In this document: positions 12,270-23,500 of the stretch, in pieces
Numbering within the stretch: position 1 is the stretch's first letter
Layout of the letters: each line of letters begins with the position of its first letter
Assembly: GCF_030445035.2 (NCBI RefSeq)
Contig: NC_080673.1
Coordinates: forward strand, 183,687,216 to 183,751,215
Reading direction: 5' to 3'
DNA: 64,000 nucleotides
DNA from: Dasypus novemcinctus
Taxonomy: Eukaryota; Chordata; Mammalia; Cingulata; Dasypodidae
Notes under the pieces: model-generated
Told to the model about the DNA's origin: nothing
The model's input: only the letters and a program-made list of their open reading frames with translations
Database searches by the model: none
Made by a program: the position numbers and the translations under genes

Positions 12270-12930
12270 TGTGTCAGTCAGTCAAAGGGGTGCTGCTGCA
12301 AAATACCAGAAATCTGTTGAATTTTATAAAGGGTATTTATTTGGGGTAGAAATTTATAGTCACAAGGCCATAAAGAGTAAGTTACTTCCCTCACCAAAGT
12401 CTGTTGCTATGTGTTGAAGCAAGATGGCGGCTGGTCTCTGAGAGGGTTCAGCCTTCCTCTTTCTCCTAAGGCTTCATGGCCCCAGCTTCTTCTGATCTCA
12501 GCTGTAGGCTAGTATAAGGCTTCTCTCTCTCCCTGGGGCTTGTTTCTTTCTGGGCTTTCTCAACTGCTCAGGGCTCTAGTCTCTTCAGCTGCAAACTGTC
12601 AGGCAAATAGCTCAGTTCTCTCCTTGGGGCTCCAGCATCCAAAACTAAGCCCTCTGTTTTCTCCTTCTCTGTGTATTTATTTCCCTGTCTTTGATTCAGC
12701 ATCCGTTTATACAGCCCACAAAGGCGGCAAGGGGGCAGAGACTCAAACTGAGTTGCCCTAATGACATGGTTAAATAAAAGCCCTAATCTTGATTTAATAA
12801 AGGAAAAGTGAAACCTCTGAATTGAATACAATCTAATATGCCCAGAAGAACAGACCAGTTTATAAACAACCCAATACCTATTTTTGGAATTCATGAACAA
12901 TACCAAACTGCCACATTCTCCATCCCCATT
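12270..12930 (+). repeat. ~650-bp interspersed repeat, copy 1
   Basis: This block is collinear with 31030-31650 over its length. Shared segments include 'ctcttcagctgcaaact', 'atcttgatttaat' and a 'ccaaactgc / tcaaactgc' end. The pair shows an interspersed family about 620-660 bp long with no coding capacity. I cannot name the family; a MaLR-like LTR or a non-autonomous element is possible. Confidence 0.75.
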
Positions 12931-12949
12931 GATCATCTAGCTGCCAATT

Positions 12950-13850
12950 AGACATCTGTTTGTAGATGCCACATGGTTATTTCAAGCTCAATGTCTCCAC
13001 TCTAGGTCACCTCTCTCCCAGCCAAACCAACCATCTATCTATCCACTGACCCAGCCCCAAACCTGGGAGACATTTGTGACATTTCCTTCCATTCCACCCA
13101 CAAATCCAACCAAGAGCCAATCCTGTTGATTCTGCCTTTAAAATCTGGCCACGCTTCTCCATCTTCACCACCACCAAAGTTCCAGCTGCCATCATCTCCA
13201 ACGAGGGCTGCTTCAAATGCTTCTTATCTGAGCTGTCTGCTTTTACTTCCATTCCTCCGATCCGTTTTCTACTCAGTAGCCAAAAATACTGTTTTGAAGC
13301 AGAAATGATAGCATACCACTGTCTTTATGAAAGTCCATCAGTGGCTCCCTTTGGCAATTAGAATGAAATGCAGGCTCCTTACCTTGGCCTACAAGGTCCT
13401 GCATGATTTGGCGCCTTCCTGTCAGTCCTCTTCTCATATCTCCCTCCCCTTCATTCTCGTTGGACTTCATTCAGAAACACAAAGCACTGGCATCTTTCCA
13501 TCCTGATGCCTCTGCACATGCTGTGCCTTCTGCCAGGCTGCCTTTCCCTTAGTCTTTCCCTCTCCCCTTAGCCCACTTCACTTGGCTGGCTCCTTCTCAT
13601 CTCAAAGTTCTCAGCTTAGTTCTCAGACAGGACTTCTCTAACACGTCCCTCCACCCCATCTAAATTAAACATCCCCCCTTCTCTTCCTTCATAGATACTA
13701 TCACAGTTTGCAATTGCATGTTAGTTTGTAACTTCATTTTATTGAATGTCTGCCCCCAAAGAAGGTGGGGACCGTGCCTGTTTTAGTCGTTACTTTATTC
13801 CTGGTGCCCAGCACCAAGCAGGCTCTCAGTCGATATTGGCTGAAAGAACT
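12950..13850 (+). repeat. L2 LINE 3' region
   Basis: A long L2 match in sense. It includes 'gcctctgcacatgctgtgcc', 'tgccaggctgcctttccctt', 'ggctccttctcatctcaaa' and a 'ggtgcccagcaccaagcagg' tail. It covers degraded ORF and 3' UTR sequence, with no open frame. Confidence 0.8.
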
Positions 13851-13859
13851 GATGGGTAG

Positions 13860-14556
13860 CTGAACGAGAATGCGGATGGAGGAACCATGCTTTGAGCTGT
13901 TTATACATGCAGTAATGTAGGGCAGAAGAGGTTTGGGACTTCAGCAAAGGCCAGTCCTGTGGCCTGAACCATCTCATCCCCTGTAGGAATGCATGCTCAC
14001 GTCATGGAAACAGCTTGAGTAAGTGTACATCTGAACAAGGATTTTCAGATTTTCAAAAACTCGAGTTCTTTCCTGGAAACAGATTGTGTCTCTCTGATTG
14101 TCTATTAAGTTTTTTTTTTCCCTTCCCTTTTTAACTGCTGAAGATCTTGGAACCAAACCAAAGTAATCTGCATTTCCATTTTTATATCTTAATTTATAAA
14201 CTGCGCCTTATAATTTACAAGCACTCACTTGCTTAGTGTCTCTAACAGAGCCGAAACAAATAATAACTCTGCCAGCTAAGCTACCCAAGTATTCTCTCTG
14301 TCAGACAGGAAGTTTCCAGTTCTCTAGGTTGGAGAGGATGAGCTAGAGTTAGTCCTAACTTGGGGAGGGTAAGGATAGTAATATTGATGACATATTTATT
14401 TCGGAAAGAGAAAGAAAGGCCTCATTATTCCTATTTTATAGGTGAGAAAACAGAAGGGGAATAGGAAGTGGCATGATCAAGAAGGTTGATTCGTGAGTGG
14501 TGGGACCAGGTCTAGCATCTGCATCTCTGGAACTCCTCGTGCCAAGGGCCTTTCCA
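13860..14556. other. intergenic sequence, nothing recognised
   Basis: There is an AT-rich stretch with homeobox-like 'ttataatttacaag' around 14205, but no gene or repeat I can name. Confidence 0.4.
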
Positions 14557-14775
14557 GAACACTAGCCTAGGGTTTCCCAACCCCAGCATTTTCGGCTGGA
14601 TAATTCTTTGTTGGTCATTGTAGAAGTTTACCAGCATCCCTGTCTTCTACCCAGTGGGTGCCAGTAGCACCCACCACAGTGTGGCAACCCAAAATGTCTC
14701 CAGATTTTGCCAAGTATCTCTGGAGGAGGGAGCAAAATGTGCCCACCCTTCCTCAATGAGAACCAATGCACTAGG
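14557..14775 (-). mobile_element. MER5-like hAT-Charlie DNA transposon
   Basis: Antisense MER5A order. 'gctggataattctttgttg' is followed by 'accagcatccctgtcttcta', 'gtgccagtagcaccc' and 'aaaatgtctccagattttgc', ending 'atgagaaccaatgca', which matches the inverted-repeat end. It is non-autonomous and ancient. Confidence 0.85.
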
Positions 14776-14949
14776 CTGTGTGTCCTTATCTCTGATTAAA
14801 ATGGAGGCACCAAGGTCAAGAAAACTCATCTCCCTTCACATCCCGTCATCCCTCACCCCTAGCCTACAATCCCAGGGTTGACCTGAGAATTGCTCTGCCC
14901 ACAGTGTCACATAGAACTCTGAACACATACTCGGTCCCTCCTGTGTGGC

Positions 14950-15130
14950 ATTAAGCTTTTCATATTCTTGATCACATTTAACCCCAGAAGGTGGATCCAA
15001 CTATCACCCGTTTTATAGGTGAGGAAATCGAGGCATAGGAGGGTCACAACTTACCTAAGATTACATAACTGGTAAGTGGCAGGGCTGGAATGCAAACCTA
15101 AACTTGTCTAACTGTGGGGCCAGAGAGTTT
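14950..15130 (-). repeat. MIR SINE, antisense
   Basis: 'cgttttataggtgaggaaat' followed by 'cgaggcataggagggtcaca', 'taagtggcagggctggaat' and 'gtctaactgtggggcc' is the MIR consensus in antisense. Confidence 0.85.
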
Positions 15131-15439
15131 ATCCATCCCACTCTTTCCCATCACTCTGCTCCCATGTAGCTGAGAACCAGGTTTCCTTTTCTTGGGGCAA
15201 CAGGAAGGTAGCTGCATTTGCGCCCCCTCTTGCCCTCCCTTCTATAAAGCAGTAGCCTGTCCCTCTAAAGACAACCGCTTTAGCACACATGACCACGATT
15301 ATGGGCCTGTCACCCTCCCAAGGCAATGGTCTGCGTTCTCATTCCCTGGCACTGGGCTTCCAGGCCCAGGAAAAGTGCTTTCTGAGCAAAGGCTTGCCAC
15401 CCATGTGGCAAACCCAGCAGCCGGGGGTAGACACAGAGC

Positions 15440-15615
15440 AAGTCTGGAGTATGATCCTACTTGGCTGTGTCCTGTGTGACTTGGGAGAGAGAAAAACAGC
15501 TCTGAGTTCAGTTTTCCTATCTATAAAATGAGAACTACTTCTCAGGGTAGTTGAATTAAATGATGATACCTTAGACCGGTTAGTACTAGTGCTGGCTGCT
15601 GGATATAAAATGATC
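15440..15615 (+). repeat. MIR SINE
   Basis: 'gtgtgacttgggagagag' is followed by 'gttttcctatctataaaatg' and 'gtagttgaattaaatgatga', which is the MIR sense order. Confidence 0.75.
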
Positions 15616-16099
15616 ACCTGCAATGAACTTCCAACTGTAGTTTCACTTTCTCCACAACAAGCACACTTTCAACTCCTGAAACCTTTTGGTCAGTCTGTGA
15701 TCCCCAGGTAAGCTTGTAGAGTGATTTCTTTAGGGCTATCTGCCCACCTAGACCTCAAGTTCCCTTTGCCCCTCCCACAGTAGTCAGCCCGGTATTTTCC
15801 ATGGAACATGCTCAAAATGATTGTTCAAGAGGTAAGCGTATTGATGACTCCTATGGTAATAAATGACACATCAGGTACTGCCATTTTCTGGCAAATGAAC
15901 ATATGAAGTGATTTCCTGGAGGTCGAGCCTGCCGATGGTGCCTTGATTTCCCGCTCTGAGCCCCCTGAAACATCATTTGGGTCTTCTTTGGTCATTTTCC
16001 CTATTTTCCCACCTGCCCACTAACTTGTGGCAAGATTCAAGCTCATTTTATCAAAACTTGACAGAGGAGAGGAGAGACCCAGCCAGGGCTCCCTTACGG

Positions 16100-16290
16100 G
16101 CCAGCCCCGGCTCCAATCCCTATCCCTGTGAAGTCATTTACCGTGTGACTTACGGATGCTCACTGTGCCTCAGTTTCCTCATCTGTAACCTGGGGGCGTT
16201 AATAGGCCCTGCCTCAAAGGGTTCAGAGAGGATTAAGTGTACAGTGCCTAGAATGTCCCAATCTCTGTTAGCAGTTATTATCCTCTGGCA
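16100..16290 (+). repeat. MIR SINE
   Basis: 'gtgcctcagtttcctcatct' is followed by 'gtaacctgggggcgttaat', 'aggattaagtgtacagtgcc' and 'cagttattatcc'. It is about 600 bp upstream of the LGI2 CpG island. Confidence 0.85.
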
Positions 16291-16819
16291 TTTAATTGGG
16301 TTGGGGTGGGTGACTAGGGAGCGAGCTCGAGAGGTCAAACTTCCGCAGGCGTTTGCTCTTTCTCTATGCTAGCAGCAGGCAGGCCTCCAGCACAGCCGGC
16401 GCAAGCCCCAGGACAGCAGCTTTTCTTTCCCACATTCCTTCTACATGGAGGGGTGGCTAACTTCACTCACTCTGGGGTGCTGTGGAATCCGGGGACAGAC
16501 CCCGCGCCCCATCGCCAATGACAAGCAAAACCAACCCCTCTGGACCCAAGGACAGCATTTACTCCCTATCTCCTCTTAAAAATTAATAAAGGGTGATAAC
16601 AATTCTGTGTTCCTCAAAGCGCCCCGAACCCAACACCCCGATCCACCCCCGCCCCCGCCAGCCCCTACTTGGTGTTTGGGGCCGGCTCAAAGGAGCCCAG
16701 GGCCTCCTCCCGATAATTTCGAGCCAGTGGAGAGATTTGGGGGCGGTTGATCCTCCCCCCCCACCCCCCTCCCCAGTCAGGTTCCCACAGGGTTTTCCTC
16801 CAGGCCGCTCCCTCTCCCC

Positions 16820-17500
16820 CAGAGGGGGTACCCCCTGCCCCGCCTCCAAGGTCACCCAACTTTTCCTCCCCGGCCCAGCACCCGCGGAGGGTCCGGGAAG
16901 GGCGGGGGGCGTGCCGGGGGCCCCGCGGGCCGGCGGGCTGGGCGCCAGGCCCCCTCCCCGCGGGGCGGGCCCCCGGCGTGCAGTATTCATTGGCCAGAGC
17001 CGGGCTGCGGGCGCGAGTGCTGATGTCAGGCAGGCGCGGGTGCGGCGGGCGCAGCGGCGGCGGCCGCCCAGCAGCCCGGGCTCGGGTGGGGGGGCGCCGA
17101 GTGGGGGTGGCGGCCAGCATGCTGCTCGGCTGCGGCTCGGCCTCCCACACCCGCGGCGCCCCAGTCCTCGCCAGCGGCGGCGGCGGCGGCCGAGCAGCGA
17201 GCGGCGCCCGCGTCTGCGGCGGCGCCGGGTCCGAGCGCGCGGCGGCGCGGCGGCGGGGGTCGGGGTCGCGGCCCGGGCGGGGGCCCCCGGCATGGCGCCG
17301 CGGAGGGGCGGCGGCCGCTGGGCGCTGGCGCTGCTGCTGCTCGGCGCCGCGTGCCTGATCCCGCGGAGCGCGCAGGTGAGGCGGCTGGCGCGCTGCCCCG
17401 CCACTTGCAGCTGTACCAAGGAGTCCATCATCTGCGTGGGCTCCTCCTGGGTGCCCAGGATCGTGCCGGGCGACATCAGCTCCCTGTGAGTGGGACCCCT
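16820..17500 (+). promoter_or_regulatory. LGI2: CpG island and LGI2 promoter/5' UTR region
   Basis: GC content and CpG density rise sharply over this block compared with flanking DNA, and it ends just past exon 1. An inverted CCAAT box (ATTGG) is at 16989-16993. A CRE-like octamer 'tgatgtca', one mismatch from the consensus, is at 17021-17028. No TATA box is visible, as expected for a dispersed CpG-island promoter. The transcription start is probably within about 16990-17100, but this cannot be fixed from sequence alone. Confidence 0.75.
17292..17485 (+). CDS. LGI2: LGI2 coding exon 1: signal peptide and LRRNT
   Basis: Encodes residues 1-64 and two bases of codon 65. The segment '[19 protein letters not shown]' is the cysteine cap (Cys 35, 39, 41, 48) before the first LRR. 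Signal peptidase would plausibly cut after Ala27. The donor is 'ctccct/gtgagt'. The 5' UTR upstream is GC-rich, with CGG-rich runs near 17160-17270. Confidence 0.96.
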
Positions 17501-20500
17501 CCTGCCCCCACTCCGCGCCGCCAGGGACTCGCTGCCTCCCGCGCGGGGACAGCCGGACCCTGACCCCACTCTCCAACCACTCCCTCCCTTTTTTTTTGTT
17601 TTTTGCGTTTGGGTGGGGGGCGCGCCACGGGACGTGGGTGGAGTCTCGAATCCCTGGGGAGGGTGGAAGGAACACGCCACCCGGAGTCTGTGTGTTTCTC
17701 CAGGTGTGGCCCGCGGGCCACCTGCATCAGACCACCCGGGGGAGCTTGTGTTAATGCAGATTCCGAGGCCCGCGCTGAAGCAGGGTCTCTGGAGGGGGCC
17801 CGGGATTCTGCCTTTGGCGTCCCCAGGTGGTTTCAGGGCACGTTAAAGTTTGACAGGCGCTGGAACAGGGGATAAGTGTGTGTGTGTGGGAGGGGGGTGG
17901 TGATGGTGTAGGGGCGTGAACGTGAGCAGCTGAACGTGACTGCAGGGAGTGCAAAGGGAAGAGGCCAGGCCTGGCTGTCCCACCTCAGTCCCGGGGAGGG
18001 GGTGCTCATGGTGGCCCCCAACGGCTTCTCCATAGGGCAGGTAGGGCTGCAGCTTCTGGGGGTGGAGGGGTTGCCCCTGTGGCCTGGAAGAGGGGTGCGG
18101 ACAGGGCTGGGCATTGGGGTGGGGGCGTGGGGGCTGCCCAGCCCACTTGCCAAGTGCTGCAGGTCAGCCTGCCTTCAGGAGGGCTTCTTGCCCCTTTCCC
18201 AGCCACTCATTATGTTGACTGCCTTTTGAACCCTGGAGAAACTGACAAGATAGGGGCTCGCGCTATCTGTCACCTGCCTAGAAATGCTTTCAACTTGCCC
18301 TCACACAGCCACTCCAACCAAATGACCAGCTCTCGAAAGGTCTGTGGAAAGAGCTCTGGGCTCCTTTACTGCTAGGGAATATTCCTGCTTAACTGAGGCC
18401 CTTGTTCTGGGCTAAGGTGCTAAGGTGATGCCCCCTCAACTGAAGGGTGGGAAATCCCTGGGAGGTGGGGGAGAGTGTCCGCGGGTGCTGGCGTTCAGGG
18501 TGCTTTCTCTTGGGCTGTACTCTTCTGTTTCCCACAGAGTGTGGGGACCCCAGAGTGCCCTGTTGTGAGGCGGTTCCGGTTTGCATTTCCAAAAAGTCAG
18601 GAGAGTCTGGCCAGCAGGAATTCCCCTTGTTAAGTCCCTTAGACCAGCAGCTGCCTACTTGATCTGCATGCTAACTCAGTTGCTCTGAAATAATATATTG
18701 AAGTCCTGCTATGACCAGAAGGATGGGGGATGTCATGGCAAAACAGAGCCAAGGCCTCTTGCCCCCGTGATGACCGTTTCCTCTAGCAGATGGCATTGCT
18801 TCCCTCTGCACATTCAAGTTCAGGTGTCTCTGAGTTTTCCCCCAGGGTTTTCACGGTGCATTTAATCAAAAGTGCTCTGAGTGCCTTTCAGAGATGTGCT
18901 CCCCGAGGGGAATGCTTAATCCTACCCGGAGTTTCGTTGGCCAACATTAGAGCTGTGTCTACACAAACAGAATCATGGGCAGAGGTGAAGTAATTATCCA
19001 TTTTCAGCCCAGGGCCTCCTGTAGTTAAGAAAAGGAAGTGAGGGAATTGATTTAAACTGACTGAGATAAAGTCTGTGAGAGGAGCTAGACTGATGTTAAA
19101 GATTTCTCTTGCTCAGACTAGTTTTCCCAGTGATCTGCTTCATTGGAAGATGTCTGGCCTCTTCTACTTCCTTGAAGATATTATCAGTGCTTCACTTCTG
19201 AGAGGAAGAGTCTGAGGTCAAGGTGGAGGATGAGGTCAATTATCCACCCTTCCCAGCACTTCCTAAAATAAACCTGGGCTTCATTTCGTACCTCTTTTGC
19301 CTTTTTTTCCATAGGAGCCTGGTAAATGGAACGTTTTCAGAAATCAAGGACCGAATGTTTTCCCATCTGCCTTCCCTGCAGCTGCTGTGAGTATGGGAAG
19401 TTCTCTCTGCAAAATGGGGAGGTGGGGGTCCCTTGAAGGGCATTCCTTGGGAGGGGTACCTCTGCCTCTTTGGTGTCAGTCCTTCCTTGAGTACCCAAGT
19501 GCCATGAGGAAACAGGGACTGGCTCTTTTGTGTTGTTGTTGTAATTCAGATTTTATTGCTTGTTACTTTTGTCATTCCGAACCATTTTAAGTAAACAGAC
19601 ATTGAGAAAATATACTGGGAGTGTTCACCAGAGGATGACAACATTGAGGAGGCTGCTTGAGTGTTTGACGTAAGGTACCACTGCCACCATCACTCCCAGA
19701 AATCCATATATATCATAGAAAAAGAGGAAAAACGGGTCATTGGCATGTAACTACTAGCATTCTTGGTAATTGATCAACCACAATAAGCCAGAACAGTCTT
19801 AGAAGGGGCTGGCTCTCAGTGTTAACTTGCCCTGTGTTGTCCCAACCAGTTGAGGCTCCTTGCTTGGTTTCCTTTCCTTAGTTTGGAACAATGTTTTCCT
19901 CGAAGACTTTATTGTAGATCCCGACACCCATATCCAGCAACTGGAGAGGTGATTGCCTTGAATTACGACCAGAAAGTTCTAACTGAACTGTTCCCTTCAC
20001 TTTAAAAGAAAGCCTGCATTTAAAAATCTTAATGGTACTCTGAAAATAGGAGTTATTTCTCATTCACTGATGCCTTAAACTGTCAGGAGCATCCTACATA
20101 TGTTATTTAATCATGACTTCATCCCTCTAAGGAGGGTATTTTTATTTCTCCATTTGACAGATGAAGAAACTGAGGCTCAGGGAAGTCAAATTGCAGAGCC
20201 TGGATTCTAACCCAGGGCGCAGAGCCCAAGTAACTGCATCCCAGCTCTGCTTAGCAAGCAGTGTCCAAGAAACTGTGGCAGGTGGCCACGCCATGCCCTG
20301 CAGCTCACATCAATTTATGGTTGCTGATGAAAAGAAATGTTCAAAAAGTAACTTTTAAGGGCAGACCAGTAATAGGCAAAGTCATGGGTACATAACTCAT
20401 TTTCTTTATTTGTTCTGGTTTTTAAAGCTGAGATGATAAGCTTTGTGCTACAGAAAAATATGGAAAAATGAAACATAGATCACCACTCATTGTAAATAAA

Positions 20501-23500
20501 GTTAAAGTTGAAAGCTTTATTCTTGCAATGTTCTATGCCTATCATTTTTGCTTAATATGTTTAAACCTGAAGGGTCATAGAAATTGAATTTTTGTTAAAA
20601 TTTACTTTCCATATAATGGAAATTCAATTTTAAGTGTTCTTTTGCTAAATGGACTTAAGTGGTGACTGTATACATTTGTATAGAAATTTATGTGAAGATA
20701 GGCTCTTCTGAAGGTTTCTTAAATTAATTTTTAAAATTATTTCTCATGGAAATGTATAATGTAGTAGAAAGGATTTTTTTTTTGTCCTTGCTGTGTGACT
20801 TTAGTCAAGTCACTTAACTTTTCTGGGGTCAAAGTTCTCTAAAATAGGGAGTTGGTTCAGATCCTCTTATCACTACAATTCCATGATCCTCTTATAGCTA
20901 CAATTCCTTTTGCAGCATAAAGCTTTCACTGACTGTTTAGTTGTGTTGAGCATTAGAATGTTTTAAAATAACATCATATTTACCAAAACCCACGGGTAGA
21001 AAGGATGGACTAATGGGGATGACCAGAAAATCTGGTCTAAAGAAATCCACCAGCCACGGTCCATTGGCAGTTTCTGAGAGTTGGGTTGTGTGCCAAATGG
21101 GCCATTCCTAGGCTGAGAAGACGCTGGCTTGCCCACAGAGGAGAAAATAGCCAAAGAAACAGAAATGGCTAGGCTATGTGAATACATCTCCACATTGAGA
21201 CCTATCCTTTATTTTCAGTTTGCTGAATTCTAACTCATTCACTATCATCCGGGATGATGCGTTTGCTGGACTATTTCATCTCGAATACCTGTAAGTTGTG
21301 TCCTTTTGTCTGTTTGCCAAGCCTGCGTTATCTCAGTAGAACCGCTGGAATGCATGCCATGCTGGACCAGAACGACTGCCAGAGTTTAGGGGTGGAGAAA
21401 ATGGAGAAAACCCCATTCTCTTTTCAGCCCTGACCTTTTAAAGTTTACTTGCTTATAAGCTTGCTGGGCAGGAGGAGGTTGGAGACAAAGAGGGGGAAAG
21501 GAAACAAAGAAGGAAAGATACTTGTTCGTTCTCTGCTGACATTTAATTTGCCATGTAGTAAGCACAATTGAAAATTGAATTGGATATTTTTACGTCTCAT
21601 AAAGAGGCATGGATTTGCTGATCAGCCAGAAATAGAGCTGAAGGGTTCTGAGGGTTACTTATTTTTATATAAATTTCCCATTTTTAATTCAGCTGTTCTA
21701 TATCCCCTTTGCAGTATCTCCTGTGAGCAGCTGCTAAGGGTCTAATTTTATTTTATTTGCTCCTAAAAAAAGGTTATTTCTCTCTTTTTTTTTATGTGTA
21801 GTGTTTTTCACCTCATCAGTGAGCTCTACCCTCTTTCTGATTGTGATCTTTTCCCACTTTCATGTCTCTTTTCCTTATAAGTCTTTTCATTCTTCTCTTT
21901 TGTAACCTTGTAATAATATTAATCCTGCTATCAGATTGGATTTCCTTACCTAGCATCCAAAGGGATTTTCAAAGCTTTCTTTCTACTTTCTTACCTGAGG
22001 TCACAAGGTAGATGTTTGAAATCTAAACATACATTCTGGGCAAAAGAAAACTTGCTGCCGATTTTATGTCACAAGGCAGATGTTTGAAATCTAAACATAC
22101 ATTCTGGGCAAAAGAAAACTTGCTGCCGATTTTATGTCTTGAGGAAAGATGTCTCTGGAGAAATTTTCTCCAGAGTATACATAATGTGTATACTCTCCTG
22201 GTATACATAATATGGAAAAAGTGGGGCGACTGGAAAGTGATAAATCCAACTAGAGTCTATCAGAGCTCATAAATAGCCAAGGTAGGTAGCAAATACAAAG
22301 CAATTAGTTTTCTCTTACAGGCAGTTCATTTTAGTGTCAACATTATTGGAGAGAAGATTCGAAATAGGAGATTCGCTTATCGGTCGATGCTGAAGTCCAT
22401 CACTAAAGAACCCTCTGGTTTTTAAAAAACAGGCATCAGAAAGTTCCCAGAGCAAGAGTCAGGCCTGTTTCCCTAACTAGTGGCATTCTGTTGCAAACCC
22501 TCTCCTTTGGACTGTCTCATCAAAGACCCACTTGTATTTGACAGAATGCAATAATATAAGGCAAAAGTTAATTCTCTGTGGCCCTAGGGAATAGCCATGG
22601 TGCATTCACTTCAGGTGTCCCAGCCCACAAAGCCTTTAAAGCATGGCCAGAGTTGCACAAGGTCCCATGTGTGAGCCCGAAGACATTGTAGCATGGAGTA
22701 GGACAGAGCCCTTTCCTGTCCTCATGGTTTTTCCTACTTCCTAGGGGCTTAGAGATCATGAAAACATCCTGGCTTGTCACCCATTGGCTTAGACATCTGA
22801 CTGTGTAGGACATGATGAACTCAACTTTGCTGGCAGCCAACCTTCACAGCACTCTCCATCAGCCAAATCTTTAATATAGAGATGTAAAACAATGGACTCC
22901 CCTCAAGGGACAATGATATTAACAAATGTATTAACAGCAGATACTGCGAAATGTCAGAGGGACTGAGGAGGGAAATTGTCTGGAAGCGTCCCAGTCTTGC
23001 AGAGATTTGAGAATTTCTTGCCTTTGTATAATGCTTTCCTCTTCCCCCACCCCCAGATGATTTTTTTCTCCTGTTGCCAACTCTAAATTTGAAGACTTCC
23101 ATGCCGTTTCTGGAAGGAGTGTAGAACATACTCCCATGTGTGCGTTCTTGCATGTCCATCTCCTATTCCCCCTTGGAGTCTTGTGTAGCTGACCTTATTC
23201 TCTGAGATAAATTTTTAAAAGTTCATGATGCTTTTAGATACTATTCAGAAATCATACCAATGTCATTTTTAGAGATATTAAGGAAAGAGAAAATTCAGTT
23301 TAATTATACTACTTTTCTCCTTAGATTCATTGAAGGGAACAAAATAGAAACCATATCAAGAAATGCCTTCCGTGGCCTGCGTGACCTGACTCACCTGTAA
23401 GTCCTTTTAAAGGTGTTTCCTAAAAAAATAAGGGGTGAGGGTGGGGTAGCAGATGTCTTTGAGCACCTGCTTCCCAAGTACAAGGTCCCCGGTTCAATCC

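Larger units (their letters stand above)
21291..23324. other. LGI2: LGI2 intron 3
   Basis: 2,034 bp. It contains a 68-bp tandem duplication at 22000-22137 and two hairpins at 22153-22194 (listed separately). No interspersed repeat was recognised with confidence. The acceptor is 'ttttctccttag'. Confidence 0.7.

Noticed and set aside
16583..17680. Long - strand open frames (365 and 336 codons) and a + strand 203-codon frame at the LGI2 promoter
   Set aside because: They arise from CpG-island composition (proline, arginine, glycine and alanine rich) where stop codons are scarce. The + strand LGI2 frame is the real one.
22000..22137. CRISPR-like repeat
   Set aside because: Two directly adjacent copies with no spacers in a mammalian intron; a plain tandem duplication.
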